Source: Amphimedon queenslandica (Eukaryota; Porifera; Demospongiae; Haplosclerida; Niphatidae). From it: DNA of 60,662 nt. Of this stretch, positions 13,107-26,900 are shown one piece after another. The DNA lies in the NCBI RefSeq assembly GCF_000090795.2, contig NW_003546304.1, positions 260,167-320,828 on the forward strand, read 5' to 3'. The notes beneath the pieces are model-generated. The model did not search any database. It had not been told where the DNA came from and saw only the letters and a list, made by a program, of their open reading frames with translations. Every line of letters starts with the position of its first letter. The stretch's first letter is position 1. The position numbers were made by a program, and so were the translations under genes.

Positions 13107-13609
13107 ATTAGTTATTCATAATACTTATAATGATTAATGTCTTGAATAAACTGGTTTACACACATACTCAAGCAAATTACTACGGAATTCTAATTCCCGT
13201 CTTTGTATGTACAAATGACAACTTAATTATGACAAGGATTATAATAGATCCAGTGTCAGTCACACACATGGAATGATCAATAATACGTGTGCATGGTGAG
13301 GGTAGAGGGGAGTGTCACATATTGCATTATTTAGCGCTTGACTACTCCACTGGCTAATATGTTAGTGTCCATGCAAGTAAAAACAATGATATCAATAGAG
13401 TCATGCACCATGTGCAGTTTATGTTGAGCCTGCAAGGATTGAGCATGCGCTGGCATGGTAGTCTAGCTAGCATGCATGAGGCATGTTGTGCTATAGTGTC
13501 TATGAAGATTACTCATGACAATTAAAACATTCCATGATTGGAAATATTAGGATACACATGATGTTTTGCATAACTAATGAAATGAGTATTACGAATGAAC
13601 TGGTTTGTT
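13107..13609. other. Gene-free interval between convergent genes
   Basis: 3' UTRs of MRPL1 (+) and the small minus-strand gene. AATAAA-like sequence follows the MRPL1 stop near 13145. I see no further gene, RNA or clear repeat. Confidence 0.6.
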
Positions 13610-14171
13610 TTATTTGTCCTCTTCATCAGGCTTGACTTGTTCCTGTGGGTCTGTAGACATCATCCAGTCATCAATCAATGCATTGTAGTCAAAGAAGTGA
13701 AGAGGATTAGCTGTAGTGCTGTGATGCTTCTCTCCCTGGTACGGGACGAGTCCAATGCTGCAATATTCGTTGAAATCATCATGAGCCAGTCCACCCAGTA
13801 GCACCTGGTAGGCTTTCTTTGATGTTGCAAGCGATGGCTTTTAGTAGTAAAAAAATAAAAATAAAACAGATCAGTAATTATTATTAGTTAAACAGGCTAT
13901 ATTATTATAATTTATTGATTTCTAGTATTATAAATATAGTCTAGTGCTATGTATTGCTAACTTTGACAGAAAACTTGAGCTCTTCATGAAAATCAACTTC
14001 AGGCTCCGGATTCATTTTCATTTCTTCCATTTCTTTAGACACTGCCTCGTGGTCTATACTGTGTTTCTTGCATTCTTCCTCGACGTAGCTACTCAAAGAT
14101 TTCTCTCCTGCAAAAACAGCTTCAAGTGCTTTGGGCATCTTTTCACTGATTTCAACCTCTTGACCTGTCAT
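13610..14171 (-). CDS. Unrecognised acidic 145-aa protein
   Basis: Two exons, 13962-14171 and 13610-13837, join in phase 0 (donor GTTAGC, acceptor after CTAAAAG). They encode about 145 aa starting MTGQEVEISEKMPKALEAVF. The N-terminal half is Glu/Lys-rich and helical. The C-terminal half contains YQVLLGGLAHDDFNEY and HFFDYNALIDDWMM and ends in an acidic EEDK tail. No signal peptide, TM segment or known motif is visible. I chose the ATG at 14171 because the exon opens there in frame; an open stretch continues 5' to a possible acceptor near 14185, so an extra upstream exon cannot be excluded. It lies just downstream of FNIP on the same strand but is not part of it, since FNIP terminates at 14522. 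Confidence 0.6.
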
Positions 14172-14521
14172 TAATGTCAAGCCCTGTAAAATCCCGTAAT
14201 TTAACAAGTGCAGGGAAATTCGTTACATAACAAGGGCGTGTCGTTACGTAATACCAACCCTACACTTAACTCTTAATGTTATAATAAAATTTAAAAAACA
14301 TCAAAAAGAGAACAAAAATAATAATAATAATTAAATAATAATAATAATAATAATAACAGGACTGAGATAGAGACCCTAAACTGAGGATGAATGAATGAAC
14401 GTGAATATAAATTAAAAAGCAGGAGTGAAGTGAAGTGTGTGCATGCATCATTCAGTTAGAATATACATCTTCTCTTGACTGCATGCACAATGTGTGCTTA
14501 ATTCCTAGACTATGTTTTCTT

Positions 14522-17500
14522 TTATTTAATAAGAGAATGAAGGCAATGAAACTGGAGCTCCTTTGATATGGTTGGATCAGAGCTGCTAACATGAACACCA
14601 GCCAGTGCTTGAAGCAATGAATGATCACTAATATCAGTACTATAAAGAAAGAGAGAGAGAGTGGAAGGTAAATGTATTATTAGTAGTACATGCTCAGTTG
14701 CTCATGCTGCACTTTCTTACTTGAGGGAGCTATGGAGCTTCTTCAAAGATGTAGATAAGTCACTAATTCGTCCTTCCTCCAGTAGACCAGCAGACATCAT
14801 TTGTCCCTGCTCATTTAAAGCCATTAATCCATCCTCCATACTAGACAGGCACTAGAATAATAAATAAATTATAGTAATAATAAATAACAGTTTTTGCTCT
14901 ATTTGTTTTTGTTTTATTTCATCACTCTCATAATAAGACTGTAATAAATAAACAGGTTATAATTAGTATTTGCATGTACAGATAAATAACTATAATAATT
15001 TATTAATACAAGTATGTACATGTACATGTACTTACAAATTCAGGAGGGAGTTGCATGTCCCATAGTGTAGACACAGAGTGAATTAGTTGTTGTACGGAAT
15101 ATGACGGACGTGCAGTTCCAATCAATACTTCACCATCGCTAAAATAATACAATAAAAGGCAGTAAAATAATGAAAAAGAATAATGTAAAAAAATAATGCA
15201 TTAATTGCTAAGAATAATAATTATTATAATAATGACATGATTAATGTAGGAATTACTTTGTTCTTTGGCTTTTCGATACAGCCACTATCTTACAGGTGAG
15301 TGTATCAGTATCAGCCACTATAGCCACTCCATGCTGTACTGGCTCATCAACAATAGAATACTACACAATAGAAAAACAATAATAAAACAAATAAATGAAT
15401 TAGCAAACAGGCGAGTATACATGTACATGTACATGTAATCTTATGTACTGATACACTATAGAGGTCCCACTGAACCCAGCTCATAAACCCCAAGTGTATA
15501 TACATGTACATGTACATGTATATAACATGCAGTACTATACAATGTGTATGGGCTTACTTTTATCATTGCCGACAGATCACTGACCAATTGATCCTTAAAC
15601 TCATCAAAAGGCTGACTAGTACCGTGTAACACAAAATGAGGCATATACCGTTCACTGTGACCAGCCATCAGAGAGTGACCGAAATCAGAGAGCTCACCCC
15701 CTCCTCCTCCTAATACTCCTCCTCTTCCAAGAGCACTCACTCCTCCTAGTGAAGAGGAGGAGTGTATGCTTGAGGTAGGAGGAGTCTTAGAGAGATAGGT
15801 CATGCGTGGGGTTGAGCTAGCTGAAGCAGGGTGGGACGAAGGGAGGGTGGGGGGAGGAGAGAGCAAAGGTAGTTCGGAACCAATGTCTTCATCAAGACTA
15901 TAAATCAAATAGTAAGATTTGATACAAAGCGTTGGATTTGGTGTATGCTAACTATGCTTACTTTTGAATGTCGATCTCAGAGAAGTCCTTAAACTGTTTT
16001 TCCAGTCTATCATTATTAGCTGAAAGGAGACCATTAGCTGCTCCATTACCAAATGAAGACATTGATAGATATGACAGACTACGGGCGGAGAGACTTTCTT
16101 CAACATTAATCTCTGCAACCTATAGAAATACAAGTACATACATTGTACATTGTACAATAAATTACTTATTGTACATGTACACTTATATCAAAAGTTATTT
16201 TCACAGTTCCTTAAATTCATTATAGCAAATAATAATACTAATAATAGTAAGAGCCAATTTTGATTTTAAAAACTGTAGCCATAATACTTAATTCAATATT
16301 TAATTTTCAGTTACACCATTACATGTGCACATGTACTGGCATCTAACTTACATTTAAATGATTTGATGACGGCGAGAGTTGATCCTGTAGCTCAGGACAG
16401 TCAATAAGAGGGAGTCCTTTATAACTGTTGTTCCTGGGGATACTGGAGCCAGGATTGTCATCAGAGGATTGTATTATAACTGGAGGAGGACCAGCCATTG
16501 AACTAAGAGCAGGAGAACTAGCACACTTTAAACCACCAGAAGAGAAAGGCTGTCCCTGAGGCAGAGAGGAAGGATTGGAGGTGAGTTGAGATGAAGCATC
16601 AGTTGTTGTCCCACTACTGGGCAGCATTATTGAGGGCTTCTTCCTCTGCTGGCTGTCATAAGACTGACTGAACACATGAGCATCATCAACCCTCAGTAAA
16701 CTTGACTGGTTCACTGGGGTCTCTTGGTCTTCTGTGCCAGCCAATGGAGAGGATAAACCTAATTCATTACTACCGGCAGGCTGGTAATGACTAGGAGTAA
16801 ATGAGAATGCACCAGGACAGTATCTACCAGTGCTTGGGATGGAGTCATTGCCAGGATAAGCTCCTGTAGCAGCTAGTGACATGCTGGATGATTGCTGAGG
16901 GTAAGAAGACTCTGTCCTACTACCTGCCCTGAAACTAGACCCATTGCTCATCTGTAGACTATCAAAATCAGTGAGTCTCTCACTGTCGGTTGTAAGTATT
17001 GATGTGTGCTCAAACACACCAGAGTCAAAGCTACTGCAGGTCCCCTGTCTCTTCGATAGTCTGGACTGAGCCGGGGGCTGTTGGCTGAGGCCAATGGAAG
17101 TACCTGAGGGATTACGTGAGATGTTAGTGGTGTGATAACCTGTGGAGAGCGAGTCTGTACTGGACTCACTCAATAGCTTGCTTCCCGGAGACTCTTTCTC
17201 GGGGAAACTCCTCAGGCTAGAGTTTACTTTATTGTGCCCGTCATAGCTCCTAGTCCTCCAGTCATTGTTGAGTAAAGGAGAGGAAGCACCCAGTCTTCTC
17301 TCTGCCCCCCTGCTCCCTCGTCTGGGCCTCCACAGTATCCTATTAGTATCAACAGGACATACACTGTATAGGCTGGACTGACCAGAGGAGCAATCGGCAC
17401 ACTCACACCCTCCTCCCTTCCCTCCACTAGTGTTGATCTTATACCCATTCAGTAGAGGAGAAGTCATACTGCTCTCTCCTCCTCTTCTTTGCAAGTTAGT

Positions 17501-20500
17501 CACAACCCCAGTGCTGTATGTCGAGTGAGTTGGTACACATGTGAATGGGGTCAGACTACTCTTCTCTTTGGCGGAGTGCTGTCTCCCCATGTAGCTAGAA
17601 TTACTGAGCATTCCAGCAGGGACCGACTGACAGACGCTATTGCTATCAGTGACGTGTCTCAGTATTGGCTTGGGTACCTGTAGAGGAGTCGTAGTGCAAG
17701 ATGTCAGTCCGTCCAGACTACCACAAGAGAGAGTCATTGAGCTCTGGTTCAAGGAACTCCCGTAACTGGACGCCCGAGAGATGCTGTTCCCACGCCCTCC
17801 AATACTAAAAGGGTGTGGCTTCACCAGCGGGGCTTTCTCCACCCTCTCCAAACTGCTAGACATGGTAGGAACTGAACTCCTCCCACTCTCACTGAGGAGG
17901 GTCAGAGACGAGCCGTCGCGGGAGTCGGGAAAGATGTCACTCTCTTCTAACTCGTCGAAATTGAACTGAGACTCCATGAAGCTCTTGAAGAGTCCTTGCT
18001 CCTCAATCTCAGAGCAACGTATGAAGTAGGAGAGAAGGTAGAGTAGCCGGCAGACCAGCGAGGCTGATTTACCAACGACCACTGTACGGGATATTGTAAG
18101 AGGATCAGAGACTGCACCACATAAATCACTAAAAAGTAAAAAATGAATATACACTGTAGATGGAGATTCCAAACAAAATTGGATTTTTAAAAGTTGCTTT
18201 CAAATCGGGCCAAAGTCCCTGTACATGTAGTACAGGGTTTTTGGTCAAATTTTGTCAAAAATAGGAAGAAGAGAATTCTCCACTTTCATAATTTTTCCTA
18301 ATGTACATGTACTTATATTGTGTAGAAATTTTAAGCTGATTTCGAACAAAATTGGATTTTTAAATAAATTCTTAAAATTGCTCAAAAATTGGGCCAATGA
18401 CCATGGGCTATAAAACAGGGAAATCACTCCAACAGAAATCTTAATTTTTATAATTTTTCTGATGTGTATGCATGTACAGCTGTACATGGTCATGTACATG
18501 TACATGACCATGTGTAACTACTAATCCAATTTTTTTACAATGGTAATATAATTCGTGCACATGTACTATACATGTACATGTACACGTATACAGTAATATA
18601 ATAGTAGCATTAATGTACATGTACATGTGTTATTTTTATTATTTTTAACATTTCCCAGTAATAGTAATAATAATGTCTCAAACTTACCCAAATTGAGCCC
18701 ACAGAGGATTGTATGGGTGTGTTTCGGCAAGAACTGCCAGCTGTAAAATAAAATAACAAAAAATTGACTTACATGTACATGTACAAGCATTTTGAAAACT
18801 CACCGATTTTGAAGCCATTTTGTCATGATGCCTTGAAGTGGCCATTGAGCTACTCTTACTAACAGTATATACCCATGCTAAATGATAGCTCAATACAGCA
18901 GTGAGGAGCGAGGATAGGAAACTACATGTACATAGGAACAATACCAATAATGAATTAAACAATAATGGGCGTACATGTACATGTACATGTACATGTATGT
19001 GTGTGGTACTTAAAAAATATAAAAACAATGCAATGAATCTGTAATGCTATTCATGAGCATGTTGTGTCCCCTGACATGAATTTGTAGACTTCACAGTACG
19101 AAATAAATAATAATATTAATAATCATACCTGTACATGTACATGTATTTGCTCTTAATTTCTTACTATTTTGACTCTTTTGTTTCAAGTTGTATCGTAAGT
19201 GATTTCAGCGTTGAGAGAAAACGACAGCAAATCTCACGTTTGTTGCTAGCACCACCAACTATCTCTAGCCAAACTGGAGCCTATAAATGAAAATTAATAA
19301 ATAAAAGAACCAGCACCTATATACATGTACATGTACATCCTTGCATGTTACAAGCATAAATTTTATGCATACATTTAGATTGTACATAATATTTTTGTAT
19401 GATTTACTTTGATTCTCTGAGCACAGTAAAGTGATTTAAAACTGTCCACAAAGCTCTCGTATGCTTTCATTACAATCTCAGCCAGTGCTTGTCTCCTTCC
19501 CCAGAGTGTCTCCTCTACCCTCTCCCTCAACTGCTCAAGGCTTGAACTGATGAGATTGAAATGAGAGAAAAAGAACTCCTGGAATTGTCTATTAAAAAAA
19601 TAGAGATACATGTAACATGTACATGTACATGTATTTATGTCAAAATATCTATCACTCATTCACAGATCAGGCATTGATGAGTCACACTAATTCTCCCTCC
19701 CTCTCTCTCTCTTGGTAGTTGGTAGACGTACTCTCTTTCAGCTGGCTTCATGTTATGAAGTGAAAACACAACACCAATGGCATACTTTCTTCCTCTTCGA
19801 CTTCCGGTTGACTAAAATTAAACAAAATTAATAATGAAATGTGCATGTAAGCAAAATTTCAAGGCATGCATGTATACAACAGTGCAAACAGGCGGTGTTA
19901 CAGTATTAAGAGATTAAGGGTGTGTTTGTACCTGGTCCATTGGTTTAAGTATCCTATAGTACAGCTCTGATCCATTCTCTAAACTAGTTGATCTCACTCT
20001 TTGTATGCGTCTAGTCAAACTTGAGGTAAGACTACTAGGGACACCAATACTGAGCTACAGTAGAGGGGAGAGAGAGAGAGAGAGGTGATTAGATTCCAAC
20101 AAATTATCACTATGTGGCATAAGATTATTGGCAGGGATGTACTGTATAGAGTCTATCAATGGAACAATTAACAACTCATTCAAAGACAAAACAAGGCAGA
20201 CTCCATCCAATATCAGTAGATATAGAGAGGATATCATTGGTACACATACAGAGGATATCTTATACTTACAGAGTGAGTTGGAGAATAGTCAAAGTTCCCA
20301 CTGTTAGCCAGGGAGGTGCTGCCTGTAGGAAGTGAAGCAGTTGGTGAGTGACCAGGAGAGAAATAGGACTGACTTAAGCCTTGTCTGGAATCTAAATCAT
20401 AGGATTGAGAATTAAAAGGTCACAATACAGAGTACATTGTTAATGTAAAATGTACATGAACATGAATAAAATGTAAATTTTCATATATACATGTACATGT

Positions 20501-22875
20501 AGTAAAAACAAATACTTAAGTACATGTACATGTACAATGTATACACGTACATCTACATGTATGTATATGTACACGTACAAGTATATGTCATGTGCATGTA
20601 TCTAGATTGTCTCTTACCAGGTGAAGATGAAGGTGGTCTTAGTGAGCAGTGGAAGTTATTCTGTTGAGTTGATGGCGTCTGCTGCTTTGGTATCAGTCCT
20701 GGGTCACCAGGTAGAGGACAGCTCTCAGAGAAATCGTTCAAACTGCAACTGGAGAGCATCCTCTTCTGAGCAAAGAACACCTTGGTTACCATGAGCTGCT
20801 CCTCTGACCTGAGGAGGAAACGATAATTAATATAATAATATTGACAGTCTAAAATAATTAAACTACATTCATGTAAATGCAGTGTACTGTACATGTACAA
20901 TAATAACTTGTACATTTGTACATTTTAAAAAAAGTTTGCTTTACAGTCCCTTATTATTATTATTATCATCGTTTTTAAAATTTTGTTTGTGAATGATGAT
21001 TACTCAAGCATAAACCTACAGATGTATGCATGTGCATACACATGTATATAGGCACACCTGTATAGAGTACACGTGTACAATACATGCTACTATTACCTTA
21101 TGTAATGTATCTTAACTGAATTCCCCATTAACTTCATTGGCATTGAACCAAACATCATTTCACCTAGGAGCTCTGAATCAGAGCTCTGAGTAGAAAGAGT
21201 AAGAGAGACTTTAATGTGTACATCATTAGGACCAACTCACTGGACGTCTTGTAAGATTAGACTTTGACCTGTAACTGTTCCCAAGGCTACTTGTGATACT
21301 TGAGGTTAGACTGTTACACATCTCGTGTGTACAATCATCATTACGATAACTTCTAGTTAAAGAGGAATTGATTGATAAGTGAACCTAAAGAAAGAGAGAG
21401 GGGGGGAAAAGAGGGGGGGGGGAAGAGAGAGAGAAGGAAAGAGAGAGAGAGAGGGGAGGAGGAGGTAAGAGAAAGGATGAAGTCATTATGAACACATGTC
21501 TATCACATGCTACTTAAATCACCATCTTTTGATGTCTAAATGGCTTATAGATGACTAAACAATATCAAACATTGGGAATGCATAGACGGACCTGTACACA
21601 ATCATGAGTATACAGTGCTCCTCCAAAGCAAACAACTAGTATACACACAACCAGTCATGTGAGTACATAAAGCCTGTACTAAAGTATAAACTCAATCAAA
21701 TTAATAAAATAATATCCTTTTCTACCATCATATAAATGTAGTACATATTTGTATGGCAGCAATCAATAGTACAGTGATAGTAAATACTCTGTCAATAATG
21801 TACATGTACATGTACATTCCCTTACGTTGCTTTCAGATATATCCTGGTTGCTGCTCGTTGATGCTTGGTGAGCTTTCGTGTCAAATATTTGCTTCTTTCC
21901 TCGTCCCTCGTGATCCTGATACAAGACAAGCCTGACACAGGACGAGTCAAATGGAGGTGGAGACCAGCCGTCTTGAGCTATCAACCTCTTGGACTTTCTC
22001 TCTAAAGTACTAACAAGAAGAGAGAGGAGAAGAGAGAAATTAAAAGAAAGGAAAAGTAAGTTAGATGTCACTAATATAATATATAATACATACTGTAAAT
22101 TTCACTATAAATGACTCTATAATTTTACAGGTACATTACATGAACAGAGCATCCTATGTAACAGCATACATGTAAGACCATCAAAATGAGAGGAGTGTCA
22201 TTAGCACAACAGCACATTCTAATAGCAGGAATATCATGTGATGAACACCAGCAGCACCATTAATGCTAATCATGGTTTGTTTAATAAAGGTAAGAATATT
22301 CATAGGAGGTCACCTGAGTAACCTATGATCTTTTGCTAAGAGGGTGCATAATACCCTAACAATAAGTTTATCCATATCACATATTACATACAACAGTATA
22401 CTGTTCAACAAAATACAGTAGTACCTACTATAATAATAACAAATAGTGCGTATGGACATGTATCTAAGATACTAGAGAAATATGTCAATATTATTACTAA
22501 AGGGAGTCATGCCACTGACTCCATCACATGCCCACGGTTAGAGTTACACAGTAAACTCTTGCTTGAGGGGAAAGTGAAAGAGAACAATCTCCTCATAGAT
22601 AAAGCTCCTTTTATATAATCATCTTCTGGCACTCCTCCGCTTCTTATAACCCTCTGAGGGAAGTCCCTCATTACTATACAATGTACATACAATGGGTGCA
22701 TGCATGATCAATTAGTATTGGATAGAACTAAAACAGACTATAACAAAGCTCATAAATAAAATGATGTATAAGATACAAGAAGAACACAGTCATGTGAGGA
22801 AAGGTATACAAATATTATAACAGGACTGGGTGAGAGGATCATATATCATGTGATTGAAGCATGCTTAGCATGCAC

Positions 22876-22909
<34 letters not shown>

Positions 22910-23603
22910 GAAAGAGGAGACAAGTACAAGTGTAGCATTACAAAGCATGTGATGGACTGACAATAAGTGAACAAGATAATGATGTGAGCACTGTCCATAC
23001 TTTATTAATAATGATAATAATAATAATAATGAAACTAGTAATGTGACTAGCAATATAATATAATCCTGCATAATAACCACATGACCAGTTATAACAAAAA
23101 GGAGAGAGAGAGGGAGGATATTATGTACAATAATCGTATGAAAGATTTGCAAAGTTGTTGTTGCTCTTGCATTAAGAGCTGTAACATACAATACAATACA
23201 ATATTGCATACAATGAATAAAATGCTGTCAGTAACATGACTTGCATGATATTATACCCTGAAGACAGCTCTGTTTAATATGATTAATAGAGGATATGCAG
23301 TGTACTTAATAGTAGGTGTGGAGGTGAGAGGAAGCTCATAAGGCAAGGAATTAACTCTCCTTTTAGTTGTGATTATAGCCTATAGCACCAGGAATCATGT
23401 GCATTGCAAAAAAAGGAGAAATTTCTGGGTTTTATTTATTCTCTCCACCACCACACAAGAAAACACTAACACATTGTCTACACAGTTTACAGAGCCAGTG
23501 TGGTCTACTTCAGTAGTAAATGAAAGACTCACGCCGTCTCCTTGGGAACGGGTTGCTTTTTAGCTGGCAAGACGTTGTTGAATATTCTTGCAAACATGTC
23601 CAT
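14522..23603 (-). CDS. FNIP: Folliculin-interacting protein
   Basis: Nineteen exons (high-low) are 23603-23533, 22009-21826, 21384-21241, 21185-21097, 20808-20618, 20391-20270, 20054-19932, 19811-19732, 19588-19408, 19280-19165, 18921-18804, 18740-18688, 18128-16352, 16119-15962, 15897-15558, 15360-15257, 15138-15036, 14851-14721 and 14639-14522, about 1400 aa. Phases close throughout. Family landmarks: VRLVLYQDHEGRG near the N-terminus (DENN-type longin region), LGEMMFGS near residue 140, EFFFSHF, HPYNPLWAQFGDLCGA, RLLYLLSYFIRCSE, then YMPHFVLHGTS and VAIVADTDT in the C-terminal block. FNIPs bind folliculin and act in RagC/mTORC1 and AMPK nutrient signalling at lysosomes. The single 1.8-kb exon encodes a Ser-rich disordered insert, which explains the length excess over vertebrate FNIPs (roughly 1100-1200 aa). 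The start is ATG 23603 or ATG 23597. Confidence 0.93.
15418..15525. repeat. (ATGTAC)n tracts in FNIP introns
   Basis: Short runs of the self-complementary hexamer ATGTAC (ACATGTACATGTACATG-like) occur here and at about 15010-15030, 18480-18620, 18770-18785, 18970-18998, 19130-19145, 19322-19338, 19615-19635, 20488-20580 and 21799-21818. All lie in introns of FNIP. Several abut splice sites. Confidence 0.85.
18175..18440. repeat. Two copies of the ~185-bp palindrome repeat family
   Basis: The first copy keeps the core as CCCTGTACATGTAGTACAGGG-like sequence near 18218. The second (about 18380-18440) is degenerate, with CCATGGGCTATAAAACAGGG. Forward orientation, in a FNIP intron. Confidence 0.8.
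21386..21470. repeat. Polypurine GA/G-run tract
   Basis: About 80 bp of almost pure purine on the plus strand with two long G-runs (about 21402-21422), immediately upstream of FNIP exon 3 (21384 on the minus strand). On the transcript it is therefore a long polypyrimidine tract before the 3' splice site. Confidence 0.85.
22878..22908. repeat. (GA)n microsatellite
   Basis: About 15 uninterrupted GA dinucleotides inside FNIP intron 1 (22010-23532). The rest of that 1.5-kb intron shows no gene or transposon that I can recognise. Confidence 0.9.
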
Positions 23604-23921
23604 TATCTGGTGGCTCTTTATCCCTCGCTTTCTTCTCAGTCTAGTCCAAACCGCTACTCGTGTGGGATACAAACTCTCGATACTTCAGCGCACCATTATA
23701 ATAATCATCAGTCAGTCAACAGTCATGTGATGTGGGGTGTCCCTGTTCATTAGGAAACCATTAGCGGAATGATCGAGCTAGCACGTGTTACAACCGTGAA
23801 TGTTATTATTGCGGTTCAATGAATATTAATCAGTTTTAATAGGTAATGCTAAACACTGGATCATTGCTGCATCTATCAACTATCTCCAACAGCAAGTTGA
23901 TAATATTCTCATCCTAATACA

Positions 23922-26900
23922 TCAGAAATTCAACCATACTACAATAGTAACCTTTTCTCTCACCATTGACTCATGTATCCTTTGTAATACATTCTTCATT
24001 AAGAATAACAGCCGCCCATAGAGGGATTTCTTACGCTTAAAAACTGTATAAAAGGACTGAAGTGATAACCTAATCCTAACCAATAACAATAGTGGTCTAT
24101 TGGACATATTTACCAGTTGCAAACAATCAGAGGTACACTGTATACTCCTATTGCTCTCTAAAAAGAATGAAGTAAACCAACAGCAATATAAGTATGAATG
24201 CAAGTATTACTTTGCATACAGACTTGGCTCGATGATCAAACTGCCTTGTGGTGCTCATCAACATCCCTGCATAATATAATTGTTATTAGTAAAAGACTCA
24301 AGATACCGTATAGAATGACATTTTGGAGGTAGTTAAAATTTGGCGAATTTGGTGTTTTTAAAGCCATTCGCCAAAATAAAAATTTGCCATTTAGAGCCAT
24401 TTTGCACATGCTCAATGGCACATGGCTACAAATTCGCCAAATCAAAATTAGCCAATCACCAAAATTTAGCAATTTGCCAAATTTAACTCCCTCCAAAATT
24501 TCCTTCTATACGATAGTACAGGACTCACTCATTATTTCTGATGCAGTAGCTCTGCTATTGGACTGCAAGCCATGAGCTTTAATGCAGTACTTGATATAGC
24601 AGTGAAACTTAATAGCAGAGAGTGTGAAGTTTAAGTACAAGTTGCATAGCACCATACCATTAGATAAAAACTACACAATATCATAAATAAATAGAAACTA
24701 TTGTAGTGCAGGGTCCATATTATGGACCCTTCCAAAAATTTTCAGCTCTGGATCAAGCAGAACCTAAAAGATGCGTGTCAATATGGACAAAGAGACTGCT
24801 GATTTTATACTCAAGGAATTGTAAAAGCCTATCGTGGGTTGGACAGAAATGTGGTTAACATTCCTGTACTTGTATAAACTGTGTTAACAATACAGCTGCT
24901 TGAGCCACTTTAATAGAAACACAATCAAACACAAGAGCTGAATGCTAGAGCTTGTACCACTACACGCATACTAACACTATCAGAGAGTGCATTAGTTACT
25001 TGTGAGTCCAGTAAATGCGGGACACACTTCAACGAGAGTGCTCTATGATAATAAAAGGAGAAAAGTGAATCAAAGCACTAATTATTATCATTATTATTAC
25101 TGTATGAGTTGAATTGAGAGTGAGTGTGCAGGAACGATGCTAGAATTACTAATGGTCAAACAATCTCTTATGTCTAGAAACAAGGGAATAATTATAAGTG
25201 ACAAAGACTATGGGATATTTGCAGCATAACATACTCTTGTATCTGCTATTGTCAACTAAGATTTGAAGATTTGTAGTATTAATTAACAGTCCACACCAAT
25301 TAAACCATTCCACTGTGAATGATACTTAAAGCTAAAGCAGAGTCCATTTCTACTTTCCTTACCATCAACACACTTTGTTACTTTCCCATTATCAGTAATG
25401 GAGTAATTCCTCTTGGTTTTATTCTTATTAATGTAGCAGTTATACTGACTGATTCCCCCGCTCAATAATGCATCAAAACTTTTAACACAATCAGCTTTGT
25501 CGGTCACATACAAAAAGTCATCAACTAATCTTACAAAGAACTACAGCATAAATTTTAAAAAGATGTAAGGCAAGTTAGGCAACATGATCCATTGGTCCAC
25601 TTACTCCTTCAGTTCTTATATAAGAGCCAATACATCTAGCCTCCATATCAGCATAGTAGATACTGTAAATATAAAGGAGGGTTATAATGTTTGGAGTGAA
25701 TGTACTTCACTGACCAACAGAGCAGAGTGGATAATATTGATCCTTGGGGTATCCCCTGCACCTGTACAAAATACTGCCCGTTTACCTATAATAGAATCCA
25801 ATTTTGATTAGCAAAGTTGATACAGAACATAAGAACATTATGCATCAGAAAAAAATTATTAAAAAAAGGAAAATTCTCTCGGAGCCAAATTGGCCAGATT
25901 TTGGAGCAACTTCAAAATTTATAAAAAATCTAATTTTGATCAAAAATTTGATAATACACTATAAAATTATAATACCAAATGTATTTCTTTGGTTTCAATT
26001 ACTATTATTACATATTAATGACTGCCTCCCAATTGAAACTCACTCGCCATACCTTAACAATATTATTCTTGAGGTGACATTCCAATGTATACAGTATCAT
26101 TTCTTTTGATATCAATTTCACCGACATCTAATAAATGATCAATATGATAGATTATGGATACTAAGTAAGGATGACTCACTGCATCAGATAGTACTACATT
26201 ATGATGAGAAGATGAAACTCTGTCAGCTATCTCAACAAATGGAACCATTGCAGCTGTTAAAAATAAATAAAATGGTACAAGAGTATACAACTTCTAGAAT
26301 TAATAACAGCTGTCATAAATAAATTATACCAAGGAACAGGATTGAGGCTAATTTTAATACACACCACACCATACATAGAGTGACTCAATGGTATCATATT
26401 TCTTGCACTGTAAAAGTGCATTGACCCATCTCTGATATGCAAAAATGAAAGGTTGCTAACCTTCAGTGACACATCTTTTAAAATACATCTTTATACTCCC
26501 GTTATTCACTTTGATAACATGACATCCCCTAATGTAGTAACAGTCCTATTACATGGTGATTAGAATGAACCCCAATGTGCTATTCACTTTTGTCAGTATT
26601 CTATCAAGTAGCATCATTAGACGATCGGATAAAACCGTATTAAAGCAATTCAACACATCAACACTTATCATATACCAAGACCTTCATTGTAATAGGGCGA
26701 AAGGAGAGGAAGATGAAAACTTGTAGTAAAATGGTATTAAATTACTTATTTGACTCATCCAAGCTGACAGACTTTCTCTCAAGGAAATCCTTCCATCTTT
26801 TATAAAACTCGTTAAATCCAAGCATCGAGCAGCCAAGTTTATTCAAACTCTGTGAGTGCAACTAGTTCATGAAAGTAATAAAGGAAATGGCTGACCTCAT

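Noticed and set aside
14266..14451. Minus-strand Tyr/Ile-rich ORF
   Set aside because: It reads through an AAT/ATT microsatellite between FNIP and the small gene; low complexity.
16343..18172. Separate 609-aa Ser-rich protein
   Set aside because: Its first residues are intron sequence; the frame is the large FNIP exon 16352-18128.
18245..19028. Several small minus-strand ORFs rich in Cys-Thr and His-Val repeats
   Set aside because: They are translations of the (ATGTAC)n tracts and of the 185-bp repeat in FNIP introns.
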